A stretch of DNA of 64,000 nt from Methylobacter luteus IMV-B-3098 (GTDB lineage Bacteria > Pseudomonadota > Gammaproteobacteria > Methylococcales > Methylomonadaceae): positions 1,619,073 to 1,683,072 of the forward strand of contig NZ_KE386569.1 in the NCBI RefSeq assembly GCF_000427625.1, written 5' to 3'. The notes under the pieces are model-generated. The model had not been told where the DNA came from and ran no database searches. It was given only the letters and a program-made list of their open reading frames with translations. The translations under genes and the position numbers were made by a program. Shown piece after piece: positions 44,458 through 53,366 of this stretch (its first letter is position 1; each line of letters opens with the position of its first letter).

Positions 44458-45483
44458 ATGCGCATTCGAAGCCTCGCCACGATTTTGGTTTTCCTGTTTT
44501 TATTTTCTATGACACTTACCGCTCATTCCGACACTACGTCGATTGAGGCCCAGGTGTCGCCGCCACTGGGCGCGCTTGGTGGCTGTTCTCAGGAGTTCGC
44601 TGAACATCGGATCCAGCATGGAACGAACGGATTGTATGTCCGCGAGTACGCCGGCACAGAACCGCCCGTTGTTCTGATGCATGGCTTTCCCGACAACCTT
44701 CACCTTTACGACCGCATAGTGCCCTATCTGTGCGGCCGACACTTCGTCTTGTTTGATTTCCTCGGCTGGGGACGTTCGGACAAACCCAAAGGCTACAGTT
44801 ATACGTTCGACGATCAAAAAGCGCAACTCGATGCCGTTATTCAGCAACTTGCGTTACAACAACCGCTTCTGGTGGCTCATGATGCCTCCGGACCGGCCGC
44901 GATCAACTGGGCGCTCGACCACAACCAGGAGACCGGCGGCCTGGTCCTCCTCAATACCTTCTACCACCTGGCGCCTTCCCTCTCGGCGCCTGAAGCGATC
45001 GCGATATTCGGCGACCTGCTCGAATTGCGAACCGCGCCCGTCGTGCCGCCGACCAGCCCTTGGAGTTTCAAGCGCCTGAGCCAGGCGATTGCCAATGATC
45101 CGCAAATGTTTCGGTGGTTGTATTTCTGGCAGGTAGGCTCCTTTTTTCGCGACGATGGGGTGCGAGAGCGATTCCTGCCACGGCTCTATACGCAGTTCGC
45201 CCAAAAACCGAGCACCATTCCGGCGTTTGTCGAGCTTAATCACGACCTGGGAAATTCGATACAGGCCAACACGAAAAGAGCCCCAGAACTTGCCGCTTTC
45301 GATGGCCCCGTGCGGATCATCTTCGGGGCGAGCGATCCTTATTTGAATGCCGAACTCGCACAGGACTTCCATAATGTCTTTCCCACATCGGATCTGTTCT
45401 TGCTGTCAACTGCCCGTCACTACGTCCAGATGGATGAACCGGCGCAAGTCGCACATCTGATCCTGACCGCCAAGACCCGATAA
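44458..45483 (+). CDS. Secreted alpha/beta hydrolase, haloalkane-dehalogenase/epoxide-hydrolase-like
   Basis: The 341-residue product has a signal peptide (MRIRSLATILVFLFLFSMTL). LMHGFPDNLHLYD is the HGxP oxyanion loop. VAHDASGPAA places Asp where serine hydrolases have Ser, as in dehalogenases and epoxide hydrolases. The acid lies in GASDPYL and the His in ARHYVQMDEP. A halide- or epoxide-cleaving activity is inferred from the Asp nucleophile. The signal peptide is unusual for that group. The carotenoid oxygenase starts 71 bases after its stop, so the two may be co-transcribed. Confidence 0.82.
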   Translation: MRIRSLATILVFLFLFSMTLTAHSDTTSIEAQVSPPLGALGGCSQEFAEHRIQHGTNGLYVREYAGTEPPVVLMHGFPDNLHLYDRIVPYLCGRHFVLFDFLGWGRSDKPKGYSYTFDDQKAQLDAVIQQLALQQPLLVAHDASGPAAINWALDHNQETGGLVLLNTFYHLAPSLSAPEAIAIFGDLLELRTAPVVPPTSPWSFKRLSQAIANDPQMFRWLYFWQVGSFFRDDGVRERFLPRLYTQFAQKPSTIPAFVELNHDLGNSIQANTKRAPELAAFDGPVRIIFGASDPYLNAELAQDFHNVFPTSDLFLLSTARHYVQMDEPAQVAHLILTAKTR

Positions 45484-45554
45484 AATTTTTGTCGCGCACG
45501 GAGCCGGGCAATCGGGTTCCGGCGCAATCACTTGCTGTTCCAGGAGGGCAGATC

Positions 45555-47006
45555 ATGAAGCAGTCACCTTACCGGCTAGGATTCACCACGCTTGAAGCCG
45601 AGGCTAGCATCGATGATTTACCCGTCCACGGGACCGTCCCCACGTGGCTTCAGGGCACTCTTTTCCGAAACGGCCCGGCCAAGTTCGAGGTAGGCCAGCA
45701 GGGATATAATCACTGGTTTGATGGCCTCGCCATGCTTCACCGATTCGCGTTCTCCGGCGGCCGCGTTTCATACGCCAACCGCTTCCTTCATAGCCGATCC
45801 TACCGGGAGGCCATGGAATTCGGGAAGATCGGCCGGCGCGAGTTTTCGACCTGTCCCGTGCGCACGCCTCTTCAGCGCGTCGCCGACTTCTTCTTTCCGA
45901 AATTCACCGATAACTGCAGCGTCTGCATCAACAAATTCGGGGACGAGATCGTGGCTCTCACCGAAAGCCCGCAGCCTTACCGGTTCGATCCGGAAACGCT
46001 GGAGACGCTCGGCGCCTATGCCTATCAGGACGACCTCGTCGGGCATATTTCGACCGCCCACCTGCACTTCGACTTTCAGCGGATGCGCCACTATGGCTAC
46101 CTGCTGGAGTTCGGCCGGCAGAGCCGGTATCACCTCTACAGCATGGCAGCCGATACCGGGCGACGAGCGCGGGTAGCCTCCATCCCGGTGCGGAAACCGG
46201 CTTATATGCACTCGTTCGGGATGACGGAGCGCTACCTCGTTCTCACCGAGTTCCCGCTGGTGGTAAATCCGCTCAAGCTGCGTTTCAGCGGGCAGCCCTT
46301 CATCCGGAATTACGAATGGGAGCCTGAGCGCGGCATTCATTTTCACATCATCGACAAAGAGTCGGGGCGCCTGATGAAGTCGGTCCGGTCTTCACCCTAC
46401 TTCGGCTTTCACCATGCTAATGCCTTCGAAGAAAACGGCGAGGTCGTGGTGGACATCGTGACCTATCCCGACGCCGGCATCATCGACCTGCTCTACCTCG
46501 ACCGCCTTAGGTCGGGCCACCAGCCGCTGACGGCACTGGGGAAGCTGACGCGTTTCCGCATTGACATGAGCGGCGGGAAGAATGTCACGAGCGAGACGCT
46601 TTCCGAGACCCCTTTGGATTTTCCCCGTATCGACTACCGAAACCACGCCGGACATCCTTACCGCTATATTTACGGCGTAGGTACCGAAATCCCCGGCAAC
46701 TTCAACGACAGACTGGTGAAACTGGACCTCGAAGGACGGAAGACGGCATCCTGGCATCAAAACGGCTGCTATCCGGGGGAGCCTGTGTTTGTGGCCGCTC
46801 CTGATGCGTCGAAAGAAGATGAGGGAGTCATCCTTTCGGTTGTCCTGGATGCTATGAAGGAAGCTTCTTTCTTATTGATCCTGTCGGCATCCAGCTACGA
46901 GGAACTGGCTCGTGCGGAGGTGCCGCACCCTATTCCCTTCGGGTTCCATGGAAACTATCTCACCGGGGGGAGCGGGCCACTCTCGTATCGGACGCTCCAC
47001 AGTTAA
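45555..47006 (+). CDS. Carotenoid cleavage oxygenase family protein
   Basis: The start at 45555 follows AGGAGGGCA. The 483-residue product has the seven-bladed propeller's four iron-binding histidines: TAHLHFD (near 169), AYMHSFGMT (219), FGFHHANAF (286-287) and PFGFHGNYL near the end. GTLFRNGPAKFEVG at residues 34-47 and YNHWFDGLAMLHRF are family signatures. It would cleave double bonds of carotenoids or related polyenes in the cytoplasm or at the membrane; the regiochemistry cannot be told. The neighbouring secreted hydrolase may handle a product. Confidence 0.9.
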   Translation: MKQSPYRLGFTTLEAEASIDDLPVHGTVPTWLQGTLFRNGPAKFEVGQQGYNHWFDGLAMLHRFAFSGGRVSYANRFLHSRSYREAMEFGKIGRREFSTCPVRTPLQRVADFFFPKFTDNCSVCINKFGDEIVALTESPQPYRFDPETLETLGAYAYQDDLVGHISTAHLHFDFQRMRHYGYLLEFGRQSRYHLYSMAADTGRRARVASIPVRKPAYMHSFGMTERYLVLTEFPLVVNPLKLRFSGQPFIRNYEWEPERGIHFHIIDKESGRLMKSVRSSPYFGFHHANAFEENGEVVVDIVTYPDAGIIDLLYLDRLRSGHQPLTALGKLTRFRIDMSGGKNVTSETLSETPLDFPRIDYRNHAGHPYRYIYGVGTEIPGNFNDRLVKLDLEGRKTASWHQNGCYPGEPVFVAAPDASKEDEGVILSVVLDAMKEASFLLILSASSYEELARAEVPHPIPFGFHGNYLTGGSGPLSYRTLHS

Positions 47007-47084
47007 ATTTTATGGCAACGGCGCGGTGGCGAGCATAATCCAAAACGGTCTGTTATAACCCGACTATTCAACGGACCAGCCAAA

Positions 47085-47146
47085 GTGAACCGCTGACATT
47101 GGTCATTTATCACAATTCGGAATAAACACCCGAATGACCGGTTCAC
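47085..47146. repeat. Bulged inverted repeat between carotenoid oxygenase and IS110 gene
   Basis: GTGAACCG + GTCATT (47085-47092 and 47102-47107, separated by a 9-base bulge) pairs with AATGACCGGTTCAC (47133-47146). It sits just beyond the 3' end of the transposase, so it may belong to the IS right end. Confidence 0.5.
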
Positions 47147-47162
47147 GCCCTGAGTTAGTCCG

Positions 47163-48434
47163 TCAAGCTTTTTCACTGATTTCGCCGCCTGGTTTTAGCA
47201 ACGAGGAGCCCCGTTGTTCCAGCGCTTTGAGGTAAGTGGATTCATCATAGGGCTTACCGGTCTGCCAGCACCGGTAGAGGATACGTATCCATTTAAACGC
47301 CAGGGAACGCACAGCGGCTTGATAGGTTGAGCCCTTTGCGCGCTGCTGTCGGTAATATTGGCCCGCCCAGAATGATTTATTAATGGTCTGTGCCGCCCAC
47401 TCGGTGAAGGTTTGTCGAAGAAAGGTCGGGCACTCCCACCGCCAATGCACCCAATGTTTCTTACCACTGCGCTCCGTTACTGGCGCAACGCCCGCATATT
47501 TTTGTAAATCTGCCGCACTCGGGTATCGATCTCGCTGCTCGCCAAACGCCACCAATAGCCTCGGCGCGAGCGATGAACCTGCGCCTGGCAATGCGCTAAA
47601 CAAGGCATAATCAGGATGCTGACAGGCGATTTGCTCAATGGCCTGGTCAAATTGTTTAATCCCTTCCAGAGTAACGCTTAACTGTTCGATCAATACCTGT
47701 GCCTGTAGGCGATAGGGAATGATAATAGCCTCATCTAAAGTTAACGGCGTTGCAGTTTTGATCGCTGCCAGCCGCTCTTCCAACACCTGAGGAAAACGCA
47801 TGTTATGTTGATGAAAAAAGGTGGCCAGCGTATTTTTTCGGGCCCGTTTGACTTGGGCCAGCGTTGGCCATTGGCGAATGAAAGCACAGAATAACGGGGT
47901 ATCAATATGATCAAACCAGTCCAGGACTTGCGGATAATACTGCTTTAAGGCCGAACGCAGACGGTTGGTGAGACGGATTTTATCGTTAACCAAACTCCTT
48001 CTTTGCTCAACCAGGGATGACAAGGCTCGCATTTCCAGGCTTTGAGGCTGAAGGGGTTTAAAACGCTCGGGATGACGTAACAGTAGATCCACAGCGAATT
48101 CCGCATCCGTCGGATCATCCTTTGCCCTGCTCGGCGTAAAGGCTTCCCGATACTTGGCCAGCGTTCCAGGATTGATCGGATAAATGACAAAGCTATCAAA
48201 TTTCTGCAGTGCATATACAATCGGACCTTTCGACAGTTCCACGGCGACCGCAATAGGTGAGCCAAACCGTTGAATTAAGGCTTGCGCCCAATCGTTGATC
48301 GATTCAACTTGATGGGGAATCACTGAAAACTCCCGCTTCGGGCTGTCTGCCGCTTGAAGGCAAACGTCATGCTTTCTGTCGGCCCAGTCAATACCGACAA
48401 AAGCTGTAAACGATGGCTTGTTAAGGCTATTCAT
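47163..48434 (-). CDS. IS110-family transposase
   Basis: The start at 48434 is set by GGAGATCAGGT upstream. The ~423-residue product has the IS110 RuvC-like DEDD domain: GIDWADRKHDV (Asp), VAVELSKG (Glu), KDDPTDAEFAVDLL (Asp, Asp). The C-terminal Transposase_20 region contains SALPGAGSSLAPRLLVAFGE (HhH-like) and the presumed catalytic Ser in a KYAGVAPVTERSGKKH context. These recombinases move circular intermediates without usual inverted ends. The reading frame is intact and it is a single copy in the window. Confidence 0.92.
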   Translation of the reverse strand: MNSLNKPSFTAFVGIDWADRKHDVCLQAADSPKREFSVIPHQVESINDWAQALIQRFGSPIAVAVELSKGPIVYALQKFDSFVIYPINPGTLAKYREAFTPSRAKDDPTDAEFAVDLLLRHPERFKPLQPQSLEMRALSSLVEQRRSLVNDKIRLTNRLRSALKQYYPQVLDWFDHIDTPLFCAFIRQWPTLAQVKRARKNTLATFFHQHNMRFPQVLEERLAAIKTATPLTLDEAIIIPYRLQAQVLIEQLSVTLEGIKQFDQAIEQIACQHPDYALFSALPGAGSSLAPRLLVAFGEQRDRYPSAADLQKYAGVAPVTERSGKKHWVHWRWECPTFLRQTFTEWAAQTINKSFWAGQYYRQQRAKGSTYQAAVRSLAFKWIRILYRCWQTGKPYDESTYLKALEQRGSSLLKPGGEISEKA

Positions 48435-48752
48435 ACCTGATCTCCGGCGGGGTCGATTAACCAAGAGAAACATGCCTGCCTGAGATCTGCGAAAGCAATA
48501 TAGGTGAGCCGATGCCGCGGCAAGCCCTGAGTATTCGTTAGTGATCCCAAGCGCACCCGTGGGCTCGAAACCAAACCGGTGAACATCTAAATGTTGGGGT
48601 CGAATTATTCGTAGCCCGCAGGTGCATGTCCTGCTTTACTGGCAGCTACCTGCCAGCTGTGCTGAGTATCACCTAAAACAGGACGGAAGGACTATAAAGG
48701 GTTGATTTTTGCCTGTCGATTAAGAGAATGGTCACTACCTTGGCAGCAACTT
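48435..48752 (-). ncRNA. IS110 non-coding end, candidate bridge RNA region
   Basis: About 320 bases upstream of the transposase on its own strand hold no gene. They contain several short stems, for example CTGGCAG..CTGCCAG (48640-48657 area). Members of the IS110 family are known to express a structured RNA from the non-coding end that pairs with target and donor DNA. The position fits the IS110 group. The RNA boundaries and element ends cannot be fixed by eye. Confidence 0.4.
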
Positions 48753-48812
48753 AACGAATAAGGTTAGATTGTGGTTCGCTTTGCTCACACAATCTAACCT
48801 TATTCGTTATGC
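48749..48812 (-). repeat. attC-like palindrome (21-bp perfect stem)
   Basis: On the minus strand GCATAAC begins and GTTAAGT ends a site whose arms AACGAATAAGGTTAGATTGTG and its complement (48788-48808 and 48753-48773) are perfect, with a 14-base loop. GTTAAGT fits the integron core GTTRRRY and the outer AAC/GTT triplets are present. It follows the stop of the 48814 gene by 1 base. A normal attC has unpaired bases; this one does not, so the call is tentative. Confidence 0.45.
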
Positions 48813-48813
48813 A

Positions 48814-49269
48814 CTACATAAAACCACGCACCAATGTAAAAAGCGCGGCGATTGCTAGCGCCCATCTGACTACCTCACTGATCAAGCTGTGCATCCTCAT
48901 TCGTCGCTCGCTCTTAGGACTGACGGCGGACCAGTGTCGCGAGCATTCAATCTTGGAAATACTTAGCCACATGCCGATGAAATAGATGGACGTTACCGCA
49001 AACCATATGTAGCCCCAAGTTTCAGCATGTTCTTTCGTAATGTGGTTTGTTACGACCACATGCGCTACCAGTAAAGCAAAGAACCCTCCCATGAGACTGA
49101 TGGCTAGCTTCGAGATAGGCGTCCAGAGCCGTGTTCCGCAGCCAGGACAAAGCCTCACGGTACCAGATGACAGTCTGAGCCCGTACGCTTTTTCTCGGAC
49201 GACGCTGCGTCGATCGGAAAAGGCAATCGACGCTCCACAGTTGGGACAGGTGATTTGAGTCGAATTCAT
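48814..49269 (-). CDS. Zinc-ribbon membrane protein, possible integron cassette gene
   Basis: The 151-residue protein has an N-terminal zinc ribbon (CPNCG residues 9-13, CPGCG residues 41-45). Hydrophobic segments follow at about residues 55-75 and 88-108, a basic region SPKSERRMRMH, and a third helix near the C-terminus. No family is recognised. Its ATG comes 3 bases after GTTAGGC (49273-49279 on the other strand), and an attC-like palindrome follows the stop directly. That compact layout is what a promoterless gene cassette looks like. No integrase is in the window. Confidence 0.7.
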   Translation of the reverse strand: MNSTQITCPNCGASIAFSDRRSVVREKAYGLRLSSGTVRLCPGCGTRLWTPISKLAISLMGGFFALLVAHVVVTNHITKEHAETWGYIWFAVTSIYFIGMWLSISKIECSRHWSAVSPKSERRMRMHSLISEVVRWALAIAALFTLVRGFM

Positions 49270-49279
49270 GGCGCCTAAC

Positions 49280-49784
49280 TAGTAATTATATGGTTTCCCT
49301 ATATCTTCAGTCTTTCGAGTCATTTCTGCAACAAGTCTATAGTATTAGGCAAGATCGCTAACAGCCTATCATCCTAAAATCGGGTGAAACAGATCCAGAT
49401 ATCATGGCATGTAGTTGGGATCCATATGAAAAGTATAAATTAGCTGGGGAAACTGAGAGTCTGCTGACTGGTATAGAGCAGACCCTCAATCAATTAATAC
49501 GACAGGCAGCAAGGAGTTGACTCCGGGCTTTCGCAAGTAGCGCAGTTCATTCTTTTAGCGCGGCTCACATAGCCCGAAATAATGCATGAATTGGCAGTTA
49601 AAAAAACCGTAAAAGCAGTCCACCGGGCTTTTTTTGTGCTCTCCAGCAGATTCGCGAGGAATGGCGCGGATTTTTGTAGACTTTAGCTCAATCTAATGCT
49701 TTTATTTCAGCATCAGTGAGCTAAGAAAACCGACCAGACTCGGAGACTCAAACAATCCAATGAATCCAGTGTATTACATTAAGT
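49280..49784. other. Intergenic region, nothing recognised
   Basis: About 500 bases between a minus-strand and a plus-strand gene. A T7 run after CCGGGC (49638-49650) might end a transcript. No open frame with a start signal is seen; the promoter for the porin gene should be near its right edge. Confidence 0.35.
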
Positions 49785-50522
49785 ATGCCTATTCGTGACT
49801 CTTTTCGGTTAATTTTTTTAAGATTAGCTCCCTTATCCTTCATTCTTTGGCTTCCGGTTTCGCAAGCGGACTGGCATGGGGATATAAAACTCCTGTCCGA
49901 TTATGTCTATCGGGGGTATTCTAAAAGCAGAGGAAATCCTATTGTTCAGGCAAATATTGACTACCAAGATACTAGCGGATGGTTTGCCGGACTGGGCGTA
50001 TCCCAGGTTCGCTTTGATGATCAACAGTACGCCGATCGTGCCGAGATTGAAATAAAACCCTACTTGGGCTGGAGTTTGCCGCTTTCCACGGACTGGAGGG
50101 CGGAGTTATCGGTCAGCGGTTATATTTATGATAATAAAATCTTCAATCATTCCGCTGATTACGCGGAATTTTACGCATCGCTGCATTATCAGGGCTGGCT
50201 AAGCGCCAGAGCATCCATCGCGCCGAATGCCTATCAGCGGCATGCCGATGTCGCCAATTACGAACTCACTTATCGTCGTGATTTATTGGATACCGTACAA
50301 TTTTCCGCCGGCCTGGGCTATAACCAGGCCGGCGCGTTGCTTGGGCACGATTATTTCTACTGGAATGCCGGCTTCTCATGGTTTGCAACACCCTATTTAT
50401 CTATAGATGTCCGTTATGTTGATGTTGCCCTCCCTAATCAAGAGTCCGAAGATCATCATGATGACTTTTATCCCCGGCAGCAGGAAAACAAGTACCTGTT
50501 CTCTGTCACGCTCGGGTTCTAA
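49785..50522 (+). CDS. TorF-family putative porin
   Basis: The 245-residue protein has a signal peptide ending near SQA. The barrel pattern starts with DWHGDIKLLSDYVYRGYSKS, the family's typical first strand (LxSDYxxRGxS), continues with RAELSVSGYIYD and YFYWNAGFSWFATPYLSIDV and ends in YLFSVTLGF with terminal Phe. It is an outer-membrane porin of unknown selectivity. It lies 91 bases before the sigma-factor gene on the same strand and may be part of that transcription unit or its target. Confidence 0.85.
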   Translation: MPIRDSFRLIFLRLAPLSFILWLPVSQADWHGDIKLLSDYVYRGYSKSRGNPIVQANIDYQDTSGWFAGLGVSQVRFDDQQYADRAEIEIKPYLGWSLPLSTDWRAELSVSGYIYDNKIFNHSADYAEFYASLHYQGWLSARASIAPNAYQRHADVANYELTYRRDLLDTVQFSAGLGYNQAGALLGHDYFYWNAGFSWFATPYLSIDVRYVDVALPNQESEDHHDDFYPRQQENKYLFSVTLGF

Positions 50523-50613
50523 AAATATTTAAATGCGATTGAACCTTTTGCTTTATTGACGGAATATAGCTAGTAAGACAACCGATGATATCGGAAGGAA
50601 AACAGGTTAAACC

Positions 50614-51207
50614 ATGTTGCGTTTAGTGCGTAATCAAACACCACCCATACCGGATAAGACTGCAACCGAAGTCGATGAATATGCATTGCTCCAGCGTATA
50701 GTCGAAGGGGATACGCTGGCGTTTGAAACGTTTTACAAGCTTTACTATCCCAGATTGTTCCGGTTCATTTTGCGTATTACCCGTCAGCCGGACCACATCG
50801 AGGAGTTGATACAGGAAACCTTGCTACTGATTTGGGAGAAGCCGGAACGCTTCAACCATAGTAGTAAAATTTCAACCTGGGTGTTTGGCATCGCGTATCG
50901 CAAGGCGCTTAAATCAATGTCCAGAGCAGCCAGAAGCAGCAATAATCTGGATGTCGATGAATACGGAGAAACCATAGCCGATCCATTAGCCAATCTGGCC
51001 GAGAATACCGAAACTCAAGATTGGCTGAATTGCGCGCTCGATATCCTGCCTGCCGATCAGCGTGCCGTGATCGAATTAACCTTTTATCACGGCCTGCCGT
51101 ATCAAGAGATTGCCAAAATCCTCGACTGTCCGGAAAACACTATCAAAACTCGTATGTTTCATGCCCGCAAAAAGCTTCAGGCATTTGCGGAAGCAAAGGG
51201 GAATTAA
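50614..51207 (+). CDS. ECF-type RNA polymerase sigma factor
   Basis: The 197-residue protein contains region 2 (LAFETFYKLYYPRLFRFILR, IEELIQETLLLIWEKPERF, STWVFGIAYRKAL) and region 4 (LPADQRAVIELTFYHGLPYQ, EIAKILDCPENTIKTRMFHA). AAGGAA and AGG lie before the ATG. It directs transcription of an envelope or stress regulon. The anti-sigma gene follows after 4 bases and a subtilisin-like lipoprotein gene overlaps that, so the three form one operon. Confidence 0.92.
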   Translation: MLRLVRNQTPPIPDKTATEVDEYALLQRIVEGDTLAFETFYKLYYPRLFRFILRITRQPDHIEELIQETLLLIWEKPERFNHSSKISTWVFGIAYRKALKSMSRAARSSNNLDVDEYGETIADPLANLAENTETQDWLNCALDILPADQRAVIELTFYHGLPYQEIAKILDCPENTIKTRMFHARKKLQAFAEAKGN

Positions 51208-51211
51208 GACC

Positions 51212-51886
51212 ATGAACCAATTGACATCAATTAGCCAGACCCAACATCAAGAGGTCCAGTTTTTATTGCCTTGGTACGTGAACCAAAGCCTGCGGCAACA
51301 TGAACATCGTCTGGTAGAAAACCACATTCGTCATTGCCTGCCATGCCGCAGGGAACTGGATAGTCTGCGCAAATTGGCCGAAGCTGTGACAATCGCATCC
51401 GATCTGGATCTGGCCGCGGAAACATCGTTCGCGGGCCTGCGGACAAAGCTGCCGGCAAGAGCCCCTGGCAGAGCGCAATCAGCCGCATCAGCAAAAACAG
51501 CGACACCCGGCAGAATCGGCAAGTTCGCAAATCAAACCGGTGTTCGTCTTGCAATGGCCGCGTCCCTGTTGCTGGCGGTTATTCCGTTAACCCTGCATAC
51601 AGTCCAAACGAATACGACAGACCATTACTACACGCTTTCAGCCGCAAAACCCGAATCAGCTACCGGCAAGGAATTGCGAGTAGTTTTTGCCAAATCGTCA
51701 TCTTCTGCGGAAGTCGCCGCTGTTCTGGCGGAAATACACGGCCAGCGCATCGGTGAACCCAACAGCGTTGGCGCCTTGACGGTACGGCTGGAAGCCGGCG
51801 GAAGCAGTCCTCGCCTGGAGGAAGCCATCGCCTTGTTACGAAGTCGCCAGGATGTGCTGCTGGCTGAACCTGTCATGCAGCCATGA
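51212..51886 (+). CDS. Zinc-finger anti-sigma factor with a protease-propeptide-like periplasmic domain
   Basis: The start at 51212 follows AAGGGG. The 224-residue product has an N-terminal ZAS helix (HRLVENHIRHCLPCRREL, HxxxCxxC, about residues 32-49), and one membrane segment (LAMAASLLLAVIPLTL, about 113-128). The outer domain reads ELRVVFAKSSSSAEVAAVLA, GQRIGEPNSVGALTVRLEAG and LEEAIALLRSRQDVLLAEPV. That beta-alpha-beta-beta-alpha-beta spacing resembles the I9 propeptide that inhibits subtilisins. A subtilisin lipoprotein gene overlaps its stop by 4 bases (ATGA). It would hold the sigma factor at the membrane until released. Confidence 0.82.
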   Translation: MNQLTSISQTQHQEVQFLLPWYVNQSLRQHEHRLVENHIRHCLPCRRELDSLRKLAEAVTIASDLDLAAETSFAGLRTKLPARAPGRAQSAASAKTATPGRIGKFANQTGVRLAMAASLLLAVIPLTLHTVQTNTTDHYYTLSAAKPESATGKELRVVFAKSSSSAEVAAVLAEIHGQRIGEPNSVGALTVRLEAGGSSPRLEEAIALLRSRQDVLLAEPVMQP

Positions 51887-53136
51887 AACTCGTCCGGTTT
51901 ACGCTGCTGCTCGCATTGGTCGCGCTATTGACAACCGGCTGCGCCAATAAGACTGATTACTCACGCTTGGGTGACAGCCCAAACGTTGACGAAAGGCGCC
52001 TGCTAGTGACCTTTGTCGACCGGACCATCAACCGTAATTTACCCGGCAATACCCAGGACAGTTACCGGCTGCGTGGTCAATACAATAACTCCAGCTGGAG
52101 TGAACGTGTTGCCCGCCATCTTGCCGAGCGTTATCAATTGCAATTTGTCGCCCAGTGGCCAGTTACAGAATTAGGGGTCAGCTGTGTGGTTTATGGAGTC
52201 CCCGAAACATTGCCTTTGCGCCAGGTAATGGCTGCTTTGCAAAAAGATCAGGATGTTTCGTCGGTACAACAAATGCAGACTTTCAATGTGCTGGGCAATC
52301 AACATTCGGCTATCAAGCCCTACAGCGACCCGTACTTGCATTTGCAAACCGGCTTTCAATCATTGGGCATAGCGGAACTGCACAAATTCAGCACCGGCCA
52401 GGGTATACGCATTGCACTAATCGATACCGGCGTTGATGTTGATCATCCTGATTTGAAAGGTCAAATCAGCTATTCCGAAAATGTGGCGCCGGAGCCAGGT
52501 GATCACAGTCTGGCAGAGCTTCACGGAACTGCTGTGGCTGGCGTATTGTCGGCACGTGCCGATAACGGAATTGGCATTGCCGGCATCGCGCCGGAAGCCG
52601 AAATTCTGGCTTTTCGCGCCTGCTGGCCGGATAACCCGGGTTCCTTGGCTGCACGCTGCAACAGTTTTACCCTGGCCCTGGCGCTCAATCAGGCCATTCG
52701 CCTGAAAAGTCGCATCATCAATCTCAGCTTGAGCGGCCCTGAAGATCCTTTGCTGAAGATGCTGATTGAGAAAGCGCTGAGCGAAGGCATCATTGTCATT
52801 GCGGCTGTTCCAGGCAAAGATCAAATCGGAAGCTTTCCGGCCAATGTGCCTGGCGTGCTGGCAGTAGGGCGTGGTGGGGAAGCGGAAAATTTAAGCTTTA
52901 TTGCCCCAGGTCAGGACATTCTTACGACAGTCCCCCATGGGGCGTATGATTTTATGAGCGGCAGTTCTTTTGCCACACCGCATGTCGCAGGTCTCATAGC
53001 TCTACTTCTGCAACTTCATCCTGATTGGCAAATCAGCGATATCAAAAATCATCTCAATAGTGAATCAAGCTTATTAACTACACATACGCCGAATGCCTCA
53101 TCGCTTAGAGATGAGCGCAATGCCACCCCTAACTGA
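51883..53136 (+). CDS. Subtilisin-family (S8) serine protease lipoprotein
   Basis: The 417-residue protein has lipobox TTGC (Cys20) and an N-terminal propeptide-like domain (about residues 38-135: RRLLVTFVDRTIN, RHLAERYQLQFVAQWPVTEL, ALQKDQDVSSVQQMQ). The S8 catalytic domain has Asp in IALIDTGVDVDHPDL (about 180), His in LHGTAVAGVLSA (about 214) and Ser in GSSFATPHVAGL (about 361). It sits in the periplasm tethered to a membrane. The gene overlaps the anti-sigma gene, so both are made together; cutting of the anti-sigma outer domain is a reasonable inference. Confidence 0.88.
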   Translation: MKLVRFTLLLALVALLTTGCANKTDYSRLGDSPNVDERRLLVTFVDRTINRNLPGNTQDSYRLRGQYNNSSWSERVARHLAERYQLQFVAQWPVTELGVSCVVYGVPETLPLRQVMAALQKDQDVSSVQQMQTFNVLGNQHSAIKPYSDPYLHLQTGFQSLGIAELHKFSTGQGIRIALIDTGVDVDHPDLKGQISYSENVAPEPGDHSLAELHGTAVAGVLSARADNGIGIAGIAPEAEILAFRACWPDNPGSLAARCNSFTLALALNQAIRLKSRIINLSLSGPEDPLLKMLIEKALSEGIIVIAAVPGKDQIGSFPANVPGVLAVGRGGEAENLSFIAPGQDILTTVPHGAYDFMSGSSFATPHVAGLIALLLQLHPDWQISDIKNHLNSESSLLTTHTPNASSLRDERNATPN

Positions 53137-53366
53137 TTTCGTTAAATAAGGCGGATACGTTTTCCCTCGCATATTCTACTTACCGACTCTAGTAAACAAA
53201 ATATGCGGCCACAATGCCTTCAGCCGGCTCAAGGTTTACCCGCCAGATCAGATAGAATCATCCGTAGTGCCTGTGAAATCTATTATCTCTAATTAGAGCA
53301 ATTATCTTTTAGATAAAAACATGATATAAACTAACCTCTTGTTAAACGAAATGAGCCATTTTTATC

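Noticed and set aside
48749-48812. Simple Rho-independent terminator reading of the 21-bp palindrome
   Set aside because: No T-run follows on either strand, and the integron-type outer triplets are better explained by an attC-like site, though this stays tentative.
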